Assembly: GCA_011109175.1 (NCBI GenBank)
Contig: RDEW01000006.1
Location: 1,634,133-1,698,132, forward strand
Length of the DNA: 64,000 nt
Direction of reading: 5' to 3'
Origin: Dicyema japonicum
Lineage: Eukaryota > Dicyemida > Rhombozoa > Dicyemidae
Positions within the stretch are counted from its first letter, which is position 1; each line of letters starts with the position of its first letter. The translations under genes were made by a program, and so were the position numbers. Below the pieces are notes generated by a model. The model ran no database searches. It was not told the DNA's origin and saw only the letters and a list, made by a program, of their open reading frames with translations. Shown here in pieces: positions 13,371-25,780 of this stretch.

Positions 13371-13924
13371 AATTTTAGGTTTTAATGATTTCAAGGACGG
13401 ATTAGAAAACCACAAAGAACGTAACAAAGTTAGAAGAGATTGAAATTTTGATTATTAACGTTAAATGAGATTTTGGTAATTAATTCAAAAACCCTTTAAG
13501 GTACCAAAAATAATGAGCCGAGATTTGTATTTATGTTAAAATAAGAATTCGGGGATCTTTGTGAGGTCAGTGCCACAAAGGATAGTAGATTCCATAGAAT
13601 CAGTTAAATTGTAGTAACAGAAAATCCAAATTAAGAGAATATATGATGACAAAAAATATTATTTTTAACTGAAATCCGGGATATTTAAAAAACATTATAA
13701 TTTAAACGCAATATAAAATTTAAATTAAATTTTAATAAATAATTTTTTTGAAAAAAAGTTTATTTGTTAAAACACTAGAATAGCTTGGATCCTTACAGGG
13801 ATACACAAAAGACATTATATTATTATATTAAGAAAAAGCATTTTGACACGTTTATATTATTCCTAGACTTCAGAGAAATCAGCACACTAGATATGATAGC
13901 AGGATGTGGTTTTCGTTAGCGGAC

Positions 13925-14045
13925 TGTTTCATATAAATAAATAGATGATCCAAAGGGTCACCAAACATCAAGTGAAACAGGGTCGCTTCGAGGGCATATC
14001 TCGATAGCTATTGTTAAAAGAAACTGAATCACCATTCAAGCTTTC
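13925..14045 (+). mobile_element. LINE-A 3' terminal fragment
   Basis: The segment atgatccaaagggtcaccaa ... gtgaaacagggtcgcttcgag ... tagctattgtta matches 58,155-58,225 in order and spacing. At 58 kb this lies at the C-terminal end of a LINE-A reading, so this is a second solo 3' end. Confidence 0.5.
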
Positions 14046-14049
14046 TAAA

Positions 14050-15500
14050 TTAAACGCTTTTTTTAATTTTTTTATTTTCTTTTAAACTAATAATAGAAAA
14101 ATTTAAATAAATAATAAATATTTTTAAAAGTGACGAAACTGGTTACATGACAAAATGCTCCCAAATGTAACCAAGTAGCATTTTGTATAGCTGCGCATTA
14201 TACGTTGAATATTTACTACTGTACTCTAAGTTCCGTGTTTTTTCGATACGTTGTATTCAGAAATAGCCTAGTACTAAGATGGAGTGTTTGGTAACTATAA
14301 TTTATTTAGTTAACTCCAAACTAACAATATTTGGGTTTTTTTGTTTTTTTTATCACCGGATAATTGAATACGCAAGCATTTTTATGACTGTTTCGGATTT
14401 ATCCCGTACAAAGGAGAGTAGACCTAAGCTATGTCTTCTTCGTTCTTCAATAGTTTTTTAAAGTAAGCATTCCTTTAGGATGATGAACGCGTTTGTTTTG
14501 GAATCTCATTGGGATCACTTTTTGAAGGAATTCTCATGGATTGACGAAACGTATCAGTGAGGTTCACTTAAGGAGTTTCGCTTGTGAGATGTGAAGCCCT
14601 CCGTTAGGAAACGAGCATATTATTGTCGGGGATGAATAGTTAGTTGTTAAATTTTAATTTAAAAAAATCAATGGACTGGACGGATATCTGGGAGTTCTTA
14701 GAGAAATCACAAAAATACATTTATGCAAATCAAGATAATCAATGACATATGCATTTCTTACACATGCTGTTCGTGGATCCATTCGTCGATGCCATTGAAG
14801 TTACTCAGTAAATGGTACTCAGTCTCTGACACACAAATTTGAGAATATCCACCTACAAGGTATAATGAGGTATATAAATTTAAATTTGCCACAATAAAAT
14901 ACCAGGTAATACAATTTTCTTACATTAGGGTTGATACACCAGTTAATAGGAACCAACTATAACCTGGCTATACAATCTGGGTATGCAGTCCACAAGAGGC
15001 TCAATGCACCTCCCTTGTGTTATCTATGCTTACATGTTGTAACTTATCGTTTTTTCACAATAGAAGTGAAATGAGAATCCATCTTTAAATAATGAAGACA
15101 TTTCGTGCAATATAGGCTAAACATCGACCAAACACTTGACTAGATAATTCAATGTAATAGTCAGATAATGAACGTAGAACTGAAGAATTTCTTAAAATCA
15201 TTAACTAAATATCACCAAAGGTTCACGATAGTAAATATAAGCTTATTTTAGAAGACACCACAGAATTGACATCTAATTTTTAAGGTATTATTTGCGTCAA
15301 AAAGTTCCTAGAAGATCAGACATTAAAAAAACTTTCTTTAATTTGCGTTCCTATTTTCATTATTTTGAACCCACGTCGATTCAAAGTTTGGTCGATATTT
15401 CGCGCCAAAATATTTTGAATTTCAAAAAAAACTTTATTCTAATAATTTATTTTGGTCTTTAAGATTTTTATCAGAACTAAAAAAAGAAAGAATATTCATG
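14050..15500. other. AT-rich stretch without a recognisable gene
   Basis: Long A/T runs and short ORFs only. Nothing matched a protein family or one of the dispersed repeats described here. Confidence 0.4.
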
Positions 15501-15582
15501 CTATTCAGAAGCGCTGAGGTTTATGCTCCAGTATTTTGGTGTTTCAAAGACCCATATGCCACTTTATCGGACGGATATCATG

Positions 15583-15617
15583 AGAATGCGAATGGTTAAC
15601 AACACCATTCGCATTCT
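15583..15617. other. Perfect 14-bp inverted repeat (hairpin)
   Basis: agaatgcgaatggt at 15,583-15,596 is followed after a 7-base spacer by its exact reverse complement at 15,604-15,617. It sits inside an open frame (15,523-15,795, +) of unknown status. A perfect stem of mixed base composition is uncommon in this AT-rich DNA. Confidence 0.8.
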
Positions 15618-15799
15618 GTATCAATATTTTTCAAATTTTCCGTTTGTTGTATTTCATATTATGCAGTGTAGAAAAACCTGCATAAATATTGAAAATTGTA
15701 AAATAATCGTCAGTGTTTGTGTAGATAATCTGGGATATATGCTACGAACATATTGTTTTGAAATTTTTTGGAATAGTCCGGATGCTTGCAAGTAAAATA

Positions 15800-17030
15800 T
15801 TTAGTTGCAAGGAACCATTTATTTAAATTTGTTTTGGCTGGCGGCACACAATCTCTGGTTTATACCTTAAATTATTAACTCTTTTTGATGCGTGTAATAT
15901 TACCCTGAAAATGTTGTTTCATTCAAAAGTTATCTTTTCTTAAGATAGATGGAATACCGGTAATCTTAATAAGAAGTTAGGTCCCCTCACTCTCAGTTTT
16001 ACTTTTCCATCAACATCGACACTTCACTGTTTCGCTTTTGTATTTTATCACCATTCCGACTCCCCAAATACCGATTATGCACTAAATATTGAAGAGTACT
16101 AGACCCTATAGTTGACCTCAACAAATAAAAAAGAGGATGTACATTGACTAAGGATGCCACCAACAGGTCTACCATATTCGACAGTCTAACGGTTAGCCAA
16201 CCAAAGCCGCTACTTAACCACTGACTTCGTAACCAAATAATAACACGTGACCTATGTTATCAAATAAATCAAATTATATAAAATTAAATAAAATAGACAC
16301 GTGACCACGAATGAATTCAAATAATTAATAACAAATTTAAAGGTTAATGTGAGGCGCCGGGCTTTTCTGTGCTATTTTTTAATGACAGATTTTTTAACGC
16401 TTCAGACAAACTGGAAGGTGTAACCGGGGTGTTGTTATGAACTCCTTCCTCGTGGAGAATGTTGGAATAACGAAATAAGTCATCTGTTGAGTCTCCTCCA
16501 TTTATAAATTCAGAGAGGGCTTTCTAGGTTTTGAAATGAAGCGGTACTTTATAATTCCAATTTGATCGCTCTAACAACCAGCACCTGTAGAGCACCTAAA
16601 CATATATATCATTATCAATTCCTTCTCCGATTCCGGCATTCAAGTAAATGAATACTTAATAACACAATGGTGATGTTGTATTGTATCAATTAGTTTTTTG
16701 TGTTTGCCAATAAAAATAATATAATTTTAGTATTAAATTTTAATATTATAAAAATAATTTATTTCTATATTTATTCAATTAAATTTTTATGTAAGTCATA
16801 AATTAACGTCAGATTGCCAATTTCCTACATGTTAGCGAAACTGGGGGTAATAATTTAATTTAACGTCAGGTTTTTTTAAATCGAATTTATTTTTTGTCTT
16901 TTAAGTTTAATTTATTTTAATCGACCTTATTCAAATTGATTTTCGATTCCCGATGTTAATTTATGACTAATTTTATGTAATTTTTAAAGGATTTTGTGGT
17001 TGAAAATAAGTTACAAAAAGAGAGAAAAAA
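15800..17030. other. AT-rich stretch without a recognisable gene
   Basis: No coding signature was found. The part from 16,680 to 17,000 is especially AT-rich. It may act as a spacer downstream of the minus-strand gene at 17.3 kb. Confidence 0.35.
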
Positions 17031-17084
17031 GAAAAATCAGCAAGAAGATGGAGCAAACTGCAAAAGATGAGATTTTCGAAAAAT

Positions 17085-17227
17085 CACATATAAAACAAAA
17101 GAAAACGGATGATCCCCTACACTGCCTGTTCTTGTGGTTTCCACATGTCCTGTGTCGGAATGACTAAAAGAGACCTGGCTGTTATTTCCGATTGGCATTG
17201 TCATGTCTCCTACCAGAGAATACGACA
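17085..17227 (+). mobile_element. PHD-finger-like fragment, probably LINE ORF1
   Basis: The frame YTACSCGFHMSCVGMTKRDL, followed by ISDWHCHV, has the spacing of the second half of a PHD finger (C.C..WFH..C-x(n)-W.C). The first Cys pair is not visible. PHD fingers of this kind occur in ORF1 of some LINEs and in chromatin proteins. With no intact neighbour I favour a transposon fragment. Confidence 0.35.
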
Positions 17228-17273
17228 TTATCGACTCTACGCTATCTTTCTGAACAATGTCATTTGATTATCA

Positions 17274-17886
17274 TTAAGTACTTGAATTGATTTCAAACCT
17301 GACACACACATGAATACTTCTGATCAGGATTCCCAAAGCTGCCCATGTATCTGTCACAGATTGCCTATGTGAGTGTATTGAAAGGGCAATCTCTTCGGAC
17401 GACACTGAGGATTGAGTAGGATTATTTTTCTTCGCTCCATTCACACTATGCATACCCCACAGGAGGGGGAAAGAAAAGAAATCACTCACCTCCATAGAAA
17501 TAGAAAATATCAACACATTCTTTTTTGGGAACTAATTGGTTTACTCCTAAAAGCACACGTACAAATTCAAAAAACTATGAGAAGCAATCATCGTAAGTCT
17601 CTGATATAAAAGATTACAAAGTGCAATAGCTTTCTGAAGGTGGAATCCGTGCTGTTGTGAAGATTCTTTAAGATCAGAACCTAATACTTTAACCACCTAA
17701 ACATTCATACGCAGCACTTGTTGAACAACCCCAGAGTCTCCCATACGATTATAGAAAACTTTCTTCAATTCCAAGAATTGTTGTGGCATTTTGAAATTTT
17801 TGCAAAATAGCCCAATGCCACCTATATCAACCGCAAACCTCCCAGTTTTGAAGCCACTTTGATTTTGAAGCAGTAAATCAAACTTT
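17274..17886 (-). CDS. Unrecognised helical protein, partial gene model
   Basis: Reading the minus strand from about 17,886 gives a coding-like exon containing KTGRFAVDIGGIGLFCKNFK and then FLELKKVFYNRMGDSGVVQQ. A 22-nt GT...AG intron (gtttaggt...tattag) and a putative 43-nt intron lead to a segment with RVLLGVNQLVPKKECVDIF. The last exon ends ALGILIRSIHVCVRFEINSS plus a stop at 17,274. I do not recognise the family. The N-terminus is not found: the frame closes upstream of the aataaag splice-like site, near the start of the plus-strand ORF at 17,915. The two later junctions are uncertain, and an alternative frame is also open in the middle exon. Amino-acid composition and the short intron argue for a real gene. 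Confidence 0.4.
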
Positions 17887-17914
17887 ATTTAAAAAACACA
17901 AAAATCAATCAAAA

Positions 17915-18148
17915 ATGATACCCGCCGACATAATTGGCGTTGCGCTGTTTCTCATGATTGCAACAGAGATCAACTGGAGAAGCCACCGAGTGCGTCGTGA
18001 CCTTTTAGTGTAGCCAGACGTCCCAGCTTCTTTCGGAAATACCGTCCAAACGTGGATTAAACACGTGGCGATTGACTTCATTTGCTCAACCAATAAAATT
18101 AACTACTTCTATTCTTTAGCTGGCAAAATCAGCCACTATAAGCAATAA
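17915..18148 (+). CDS. Small predicted membrane protein, 69 residues
   Basis: ATG at 17,915 opens a hydrophobic N-terminus (IIGVALFLMIATEI), a likely signal anchor. A 24-nt intron at 17,990-18,013 (gtgcgtc...gtgtag) falls between codons. The second exon reads HRPDVPASFGNTVQTWIKH at the junction and ends with TAA at 18,146-18,148. The exon sum is 210 nt, a multiple of three. I do not recognise the protein. A minus-strand ORF of 62 codons overlaps it and could instead be the 5' part of the minus-strand gene, so only one of the two is likely real. It ends 119 bp before the bZIP gene on the same strand. Confidence 0.4.
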
Positions 18149-18266
18149 TGGCTGACAAGTTCATACGAATTTAAAACCTTAGAAATTTCGTTGCGAAGAC
18201 GTAACGACAAATAATCGAATGTAAACGTAATATCGCGAAATATATGCAATATTAAGAGGTTCATTA

Positions 18267-18566
18267 ATGAATGCCAGAAGAAGAGAGACGAACAGACGGT
18301 CGTCAGCCAGCTACAGAGAAAGGATGAATTCGAAGATTAGGGATCTAGAACATGTATTAGTGTCACTTATATTAGAAATTGAGAATTAAAAAAAGGAATA
18401 TTAAGAAAAACTGAAGGAGGTTGCTTTTAGAAAGTTCTTGGAGGATATTCTAGAGGAGAAAGAGGCTATGCTGATTGATCGTGAACACATCAGGTCGATG
18501 TCGTACCCTGAGTTTGTTGAATATATTAGAGCTTATTTTGACAATGTTTATTCATCTTTTTCTTAA
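18267..18566 (+). CDS. bZIP transcription factor (ATF/CREB-like), 92 aa
   Basis: Exon 1 (18,267-18,353) encodes a basic region with NRRSSASYRER, which fits the bZIP rule N-x7-R, with Tyr at the position where ATF4-type proteins have Tyr. A 22-nt intron follows (18,354-18,375, gtattagt...atattag). Exon 2 carries a short leucine zipper (RDLEHKLR across the junction, then LKEVAFRKFLEDILEE) and ends EYIRAYFDNVYSSFS plus TAA. In exon 2 the frame holds only if one A is added to the A5 run at 18,406-18,410. The exon sum is 278 nt, so one base is missing. It would bind DNA as a dimer in the nucleus. No activation domain is seen. The small membrane ORF ends 119 bp upstream. Confidence 0.6.
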
Positions 18567-18599
18567 TCAGTTTTTTAGTCTTCTTTTCTGGGTTAATGT

Positions 18600-19150
18600 G
18601 GATACACTAAGATTACTTGAATTTAACTCTTCACGTGTTATTATGGTCTTTGGGCATACATTATGTTGTTCACAGGGTATGACTTGAAGTTAGGGAACTT
18701 GAATGACAGTAAAACCTTGTCATCATTTGAATAAAAATCCATATTAATGCAAATAAAGATGAGTAATCCAATAATAATGACACGTCGTTATTGTGAGTTA
18801 GTTATTAAGAAGAGGGAGTTTTTAATATTATTCTTAACTCGGTGTTTTTTAAAAGCCCAATGCGATCTCTTTATGCTTTCGTTACAGACAGGTGCGCTTT
18901 TTTCTTATGTGAATTTGGATTTTCATCTCTACTATATACAAAAAAGTACCGAAACGCTCTTAACCCTGAAAATTGCCAAAAAACAACGTTTCAAATAATT
19001 TATTAAAACTAAATGGCAGGAAAGTCTAAAAAAACTTGACTAATTTTTTTGAATAAAATTCGAATTCTGTAGATTTAAAATCGTCGATGTGAGCTTGGTT
19101 TTTAAATTTTTGGGGGTGCGAACTTAAGCGAATATGGAAGTGCTGTCCTA
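18600..19150. other. AT-rich stretch with an unrecognised 83-codon ORF
   Basis: An ORF with a true ATG at 18,747 runs to 18,998 (+) and is rich in Leu, Phe and Lys, with no motif I recognise. The rest shows no coding character. Confidence 0.3.
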
Positions 19151-19179
19151 CATCTTTTAACCAAATACAGAAGACGCAT

Positions 19180-20440
19180 TAGCCAAACAAAGAATTGAAG
19201 TGCTCCGTCTGAAGAGAACTATTCGTCGAAGTTAATTGAAGGTGGAACTCGCGCAACCATCGAGGCACTTTGTTAAAGTGTACCACGAAAACCAACACTC
19301 GACGACTACAGTAATTTGTTTGAGCCAGAATCCGTTCTGCCTCACAACTTACGCCCAGTCGCTCTCCCGGCCGGAGTGAATCCCCAGACTGCATCAAATT
19401 ATGAATTAATCTTCGTAATACGGAATTTTGCCCCTAGTGGCTGGCACGGCGGAGTGAAACCTGGACCTAACTTCTTTTACGTTGGAAATCCACGACTTCA
19501 ATTCACGAGTCAATTACCTCACTTATGAATCGGATTCTGTCAGGATTATTTCGAATAATCCCCCACGTTCTGTTTTCCGCCAACGTGATAGTCTTCGACA
19601 AGAAAGGCGGTAGAGTACGACCGGTTGCGGTCGGTTTGTTTCAGGAAGCTAACTGGCAAGATTGTCTCCCGATATTTTATCTTCCTTGCCAAACAAATCT
19701 TGAACCCCTTCAAGTATGAGTCGAAGTTCGTCTAGGATGCGAGGTTGCTGTTCACTCCGTTAGAACAATCCTAAAATGAAGTATGGAAGAATCCCAGGGA
19801 CATGTCTTTGTCTAACTTGAGATGAAGAACGCTTTTAAACAGTCTCTAGAAAGATAACATTCTGGGGTCGTGTATGGAAAGATTCGTAATATTTTTTAAA
19901 TTGTGAATCAGTCCTATATTTTACTTCCATCCTTACTTTTTGGGGACTACCTAATCCCTTCGTCTACCCGAGTGCAACAAGGAGATTCCTTTGGCCTTCT
20001 GTTGTTCTGTCTTTCAATCGGAATAATCACCAAATTTCCTCATCCGCTCTCAACCTGTGTTATCTGAATGATGCGGTTCTCAATGGACTCCCAGATTATG
20101 TCTTCCAGGATTTGGGGGTGATAATAGAAGGTGGTCTGGAATTAAATTTTAATAAATGCGAAATCTACAATGTGGACTTATCCAAATTGTGTCATCTTTC
20201 ACGTATTTACTGCCCGGAAATATTTCCACGCCCGACCAAGACGTTATATTCCTTGAATCCTTAATCACAATGAGGAGAGGTGTCAAAGAAAACGACAAGT
20301 TGCTCGAAGAGACTCTGACCGTCAGAGTCTACTTGACTTGCACACATCCTCCTATAGAACAACCTCAACTTACAGAGGCTTGAATATATCCTCAGGACTA
20401 CCTCTTACTTCACCCAATGGAGAAACTCGCACGAATTGAC
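19180..20440 (+). mobile_element. LINE-A reverse-transcriptase core, decayed
   Basis: The plus frames carry RT signatures in order. RVRPVAVG near 19.61 kb is the fingers motif that in this LINE type precedes L.RL..K. GCEVAVHSVRTIL lies near 19.74 kb. LEMKNAFKQS near 19.82 kb corresponds to the first catalytic Asp motif, with Glu replacing Asp. RVQQGDSFGLLLF near 19.98 kb is the primer-grip loop, and LCYLNDAVLNG near 20.06 kb is the YxDD box with Asn in place of the first Asp. Stops and frame jumps are frequent. Both catalytic changes show the copy is dead. It fits the same element type as the 6.1, 40.6, 43.1 and 57.9 kb pieces. Confidence 0.65.
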
Positions 20441-20524
20441 GGGATCTTCCGTTCGACAGCGTAACTACAATGTCCGGTTTGAATACCGTGAGAAATTGTA
20501 ACATCACGTTCTAGTCATCAATGG

Positions 20525-20650
20525 CGTTTTTGTCAATAAAGTCAAAAATTAATATGTTCTTTAAAAATGTTTAAAATTTATAAAAATTTAATTTTTAATC
20601 AAAAATATAATATAAATAAAAAGTCACAAATTCAAAATTTTTGGTAATGT
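20525..20650 (-). repeat. Inverted monomer of the 56-kb tandem repeat
   Basis: gtcaataaagtcaaaaatta and, further on, taatcaaaaatataatata are the reverse complements of words in the ~125-bp tandem repeat at 56.13-56.41 kb. It is a single, more diverged unit, so the repeat is dispersed as well as tandem. Confidence 0.55.
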
Positions 20651-20743
20651 CATAATCCAAATTCATCCAAATACAAAATGCTACGTCAGGTAGTGTCGAA
20701 AAGCAGGTAATTATTTAAAAAATATATAAATTCCTCATATTAT

Positions 20744-21028
20744 GTGAGTCGATTTGAAGAGAACAAAAACTTAATATCGCCGAATGATGATGTCATTAAA
20801 TCACAAAAAAAGATATCCGTGAATTTTATATTTCCAGCAAGCAGGAATATTTTCGTTATATCAACAATTGAAAGTGCTGGCCTTTATGAGTTAAGGAAAA
20901 ATTTTTTTTCTCAGAAGGAAGTCATCGATTGCTCCAAATTCCATTACTTGGAAGTTGCGAACTTAAACCACCTGAAAACAAGCGGAGATTCAATCCTGGT
21001 TTATTTTGTCATTATTTGTCAGGAATAA
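20744..21028 (+). CDS. Hypothetical ORF, no family recognised
   Basis: A continuous frame of about 94 codons contains KKISVNFIFPASRNIFVIST and ends in ICQE. It has no upstream ATG in frame close by, so an upstream exon would be needed. The last 24 nt before the terminal gaa-taa (gtttattt...tgtcag) look exactly like one of this genome's short introns. The protein may therefore end at Glu after SGDSIL. No function can be given. Confidence 0.3.
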   Translation: MSRFEENKNLISPNDDVIKSQKKISVNFIFPASRNIFVISTIESAGLYELRKNFFSQKEVIDCSKFHYLEVANLNHLKTSGDSILVYFVIICQE

Positions 21029-21099
21029 CTCCTCTCATTACAACCGAAGTGGGGATCAACTGTAATCCAACATGCCAAGACAACTAATTTAAAAACAGA

Positions 21100-24000
21100 G
21101 TGACTTTATTCTACAAATCCCTTAATACAAGACAAAAGAAAGGTAAATTGATTATAGACATCTATGTGAGGCAATTCCATAGATACAATTTTTTATTGCT
21201 TTAAAATTTGTTAAAATTTTGGTGATCGCATTTTAATGACACAGTCCACCCCAATGTCGTCGACTGTGAAACAATCTTTTGTGCGCACGCCTGCTTGCAA
21301 ATGGCTGCGTGTTTGACATACCTGTTCTAAAGTTCTCATTATAATCCAATAGTTTGTCCCTCTGTTCAATCGTACGGTGGAGACCTGAAATCAAGAATTA
21401 TTAGAAACCACTGTATAATTGGTATAAAATCGGTCCAATTTTATCAGCTTTAACACTGCCATAGTTTTTTGCAAAATCGTACGATCAATTCAAGGAAGTG
21501 ATAAAATTGGGGTCCTTTTAGTGAGGAATTCAAATACCCGTTGTTGTATAAACTCTATTTTTGGATAAATGCTTTTTAACCAAGAATTCGAACAGTATGA
21601 TGGATCAACCAAGTAAGGGATCAAAAGAGCCTTGAACTGAATAAATCATCAACCTGAGATATCACAAGCCCGTTATCATCTAACGACGTTTCTTGCAAAA
21701 TTTTGTCATTTTCAGTTCCAATAAAAGAAGAAAAGTCGAACTCTTCAACATCGAGAGTCCATCTAAGAGTTCAGGCATGCTTTTAAAATCCGCTTAATTG
21801 GAAAATTCACTCGTTTTACTTTGTTAATCATTAAAAATTAGACAATCAACTAATTTTTAAATGGGTGGTGAAATGAACAAATCATATCAAATGAAGATTG
21901 CACACTTCCATATATAGGGTATTTCAACGTATCCGCAACGTTTTGTAAAGAATTTGTAAACTAATGGATAATTTCATTTTCTTGGATAATTTTTCTAACC
22001 TCTCTGTATTCAGTATTTAAAAAATTAAGCCAATAAATTATTTTTAATGACAAAATAAAATAAATAAATGGTCGAACTGCGGCCGCCCGAGTGAGATTCG
22101 CTCAAATAACAGAAGATTCATCAGAAGATTCGCTAAGACTTAAGTGAATACACACTATACCAAAATTTCACTTTAAGGAACAAAAAACATGATTTATAGC
22201 ATTGTAGAATCTTCCAGTAGTCTTATTTGTGCAATCCATCTCCCTAAGTTATTCCAGTGCTGGTTGGGACGAAGAAAAATCATTCGCTCTCTTCCGCTCA
22301 ACTGGAGAGGTTCTTTGATGGATTTGTTTGATATTAAAAGGTCTCTGATTTTCTGACCTTGGGGGTTGGATACATTTGATTAGCTGTCCCAATTATATGA
22401 ATCCACTATGGCAGCACCTGGATCAAAAATATACACGACTTTGTGTCTACGCAGGCCATACGAGCCCTCGGAGAAAAAGAGATACTAGAGCGTAGACCTC
22501 CGAAAACAGTTTTATCAATCGTCGCTCAAATGGCATATTCAATGTTGTATATCCAATCTAATGGTGTTATGGGCATTTCCTAGCAATTACTTTAAGGATA
22601 TTCAACATATCTAGTTCTTTCGTTAGGAGTTGGTCTGAGTACCTTATGAAGTTTATCAATTTGTTGTATGGTATCTTAGAATATTAGGATTCTTTGAAAT
22701 GGCTATGAGCACATACTGGACGGGGTAGAGCAGGAGTTGCGTGTTGAAATCACCAATCTGGTGGACGTCGTAAAGAATTAAATTTAACAAAATTAGTGAA
22801 TGTGGGGAGCTCTGTAGGACTTCATTTGGTAGCAGTCAGTATATCTACCTGCTGTTTTTCACGAATACTCTTCCATGCCCTCCTGGTTTTCCAATCAGAG
22901 TTTGGGATTATGCTGAATATTAATATAAAAATTTTTCGTTAGGTGTGTTATCGAAAAAGAGTAACAACCCTTTTGAACGTTGATCGAAATCACCGTCGTG
23001 ATGCCGTCCATAATAAATTGAGAGAGTTAACATGAGCGTTGTGGTAGATCTTCATATTCGAAAACATGTTGGAAGATGGTCCCTGCAATTCGAGAATAAT
23101 CGTCATAAGAACTAATTTTTCTAACACTTTAGAAGATGCGCGTTAGTGAAATCGGACGAAATTAGGATGGATCATTCATAGATATTCAGAGTTTTACAAA
23201 TTGAGGTAATGACTGAATGTTTCCAGATGTTAGGGGGTATGCACGTGAGTATTAATCTTGCCTCTAGCTCAAAGTGCTGCAAATGACTTAAAGACACTCC
23301 TTCAGGGCACAGGCACGGGAGTTTCGTAGCGAGCTAACTTAAACTTGCCAGTAAAAATTATCATGTTAGGTTGGTTTAGTTCTTACTGAACGATTGTTGA
23401 TGATGAAAGGTTTTGGACATTTTTTTTATAAATGATTGATACATAAAAATTAAATTAAATTAAAAAGTTTAACTATTTATATTTGGCTTTTAATAAATTC
23501 TGCGTTTAAAAACGCTAAAATTCAGCAGTTTCATGGTTGTTCGAACATACAAGGAAAAATTATTTTTAAATGAAAATGCATACTCATGGAGATATTAAAG
23601 GAATGCAGTCTCATATGAATATATAAACCATTGATCACTTCCACAGTGGAATGGCTATTACACGTCAGAAAATTTGTGTTGGATGAATTACGTCACTACT
23701 TGAGTATGAAGGAAGAGCCTCTCTGCCTGGCATAGTCGAGGTACTGTTCTAAAATAATTCCAGAACTCCATTGGGCTGCCAGACGTTCATTCAGGATACA
23801 GATTCGAGATAGGAAACACGACAACTTTTGATTTGACGGACTACATGTCATGGTCATCCCCGTGGAGTTGGATTTGATATAAACTGAGAAATTCGACTAA
23901 TCAGGACCAATTTGAGCAAGAAGGACGTCGAACCTCAAAGGAACAGCTCTCCAGGTTTTTTGACCACATCCCTGTAGGATTTGGGTCAGGTGGTGTCGTT

Positions 24001-25690
24001 CCAATGACAGCCAAGTTGTTAACCTATAATTCAGGGATTTGGAGGAGTCCCCCTTGGTGGGCATGGATTGGAGCATCAGACAAAATTTGATGATCCATAG
24101 ACACTCAAGGATAGTTATTGGCTGAGGATACGGAGCATTGTGTGGAGCACAGTCGCATGTTAACTCAGTTTCAAGGCCAAGAAAAGAGGTCTTCCTCAGC
24201 TAGCTAATTTGGGTGTGCAAAATCACTATGCGGGAATCCAAGTAGTTAATTATATTTACGACAAATTTCCTCCAAGATGGGGATCGACAGAGTAAGTCAA
24301 GTCTGTGTGATGATCCACATTGGAAGTCATGGACTGGATTATTAACTAGCTACTGGTTAGTTCTTTGATTCAACCAAATAGATTAGTCTATGAGAATAGA
24401 CCAGATTGATGTGATTGACCCACAACTTGTCCACTAGAAGTTAAGAATTATTTAAAGGAGATGGCTGCAGCGGTCAACTATTCCTTGGTGAACCGGTCTT
24501 CGATGACCTCTTATGCGACAGGTTTTGTTCTCAGTCATTTGAAGATATTCTACAAACAGTTTGATACTCCCAGAAATGAGGAGATGCACGTGGTATATGA
24601 CGTCTCGCATAGCATCTCTAAAATGGATGAACATTTGGTTGATGGAGACAGATGCAGCTTCTGGTCTATCGGAAGGGGTCAGCCCAGGACGACTGGACAG
24701 ACTGACTGGGACAGACGTGGGTTTCTGAGACTTTAGGAACTACGTAGCACGGAGATGGAAGGGCTCTTTCCTGAGCGAAGGCAAGATGATGAAGATGTGT
24801 TGGAAGTAATGAGACAGAAGGTAATCTCTATCAGAGTGGCCTCCCCAAGTTGATAGAGGCTTCCCATTCATATAAAGATGTTTCCGAAGTAGTGGATACA
24901 TGTATATTAGCAAAAAGTGTATCGAATTTTGTCCAATTGAAGTTATTAAAGGATTTTTGTTGTTGTTTGATTTTAATGTATTTAATTTATTCAATTGGCT
25001 GAATCGCTTTCTTATGGAATGTTTATTATTGTTATATGGACAGTACTTCCAACTAAGGAGAATAACTATGTGCTACGATTTTCAACTGGGAAGTAAGATA
25101 CATAAACCATGAATGGTGAGAGGGTAAGTGTCATTGGATATTAATGGAGAGTTGGGTTAATGAAGATTTTTTAAAAAATTAATCCATCTGACTTGCTAGA
25201 TATTAGTTAATTACTCAACTAAAACTAACCAGGTGGACTACTTCCAAATGCTTACCACGATTACAATACGCTTCCATAAGTCTTTCAAAGTGAGTGGGAT
25301 GAATAAGATATCTATGTCTGGGTGAGTGGTCCAAGAATACAATTTTGACACACTTTGAAATTTCAGATTGAATCTGAGAGAGGGAACAAGTATCCATTTA
25401 AATAAGTCCAATTCACCACTGACAACAAGGGTAAAGGTTTGTCCGGTGGTATTAACTCAGCGTCACGTGGTTCACGTCTTAGGATGTGATGGCACCAAAT
25501 AACACCATTATATTTTCCATTGATCATTTCTTGTGAATTTTTGTAACTGTTACGTATTGACATACCCACATCTTGGTTCTAAGTAGACTTGTGTATGACT
25601 GGAAAAATTTGCAAGTCGCAGATATTCTAATAAGTTGATTCTATCGTAGTGAACGAAATGTATAATTAGCTTCATGATTTATTGAAACTT
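21100..25690. other. Long transposon-like stretch without an intact gene
   Basis: No gene with the short-intron pattern was found. Pieces of text match other repeats: aaatccgcttaattgg ... actcgtttt at about 21,787-21,818 recurs at 60,668-60,697, and gagattcgctcaaataac at about 22,092 recurs near 560. Open frames at 24.46-24.74 kb and 25.2-25.57 kb match no family I know. I read the region as layers of old insertions. Confidence 0.4.
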
Positions 25691-25705
25691 CATCTTCCTT
25701 TATTC

Positions 25706-25780
25706 TAGTGAGCATTTACTAGGCGACAGACTCGGGAGATGTAGGAAACACAAAATTCTGGTTCGAACCTCGTCCAGCCC
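25706..25780 (+). repeat. tRNA-like SINE head with a B-box
   Basis: ggttcgaacct at 25,760-25,770 matches the pol III B-box consensus GGTTCGANNCC. About 45 bases upstream, tagtgagcatttactagg is a weak A-box-like stretch. No tRNA cloverleaf can be drawn, so this is more likely a tRNA-derived SINE remnant than a tRNA gene. Confidence 0.35.

Noticed and set aside
18306-18420. bZIP frame read straight through gtattag... as a longer zipper
   Set aside because: Reading without the intron gives EHVLVSLILEIEN and then two stops. The 22-nt intron plus one missing A gives an uninterrupted zipper and a clean total length.
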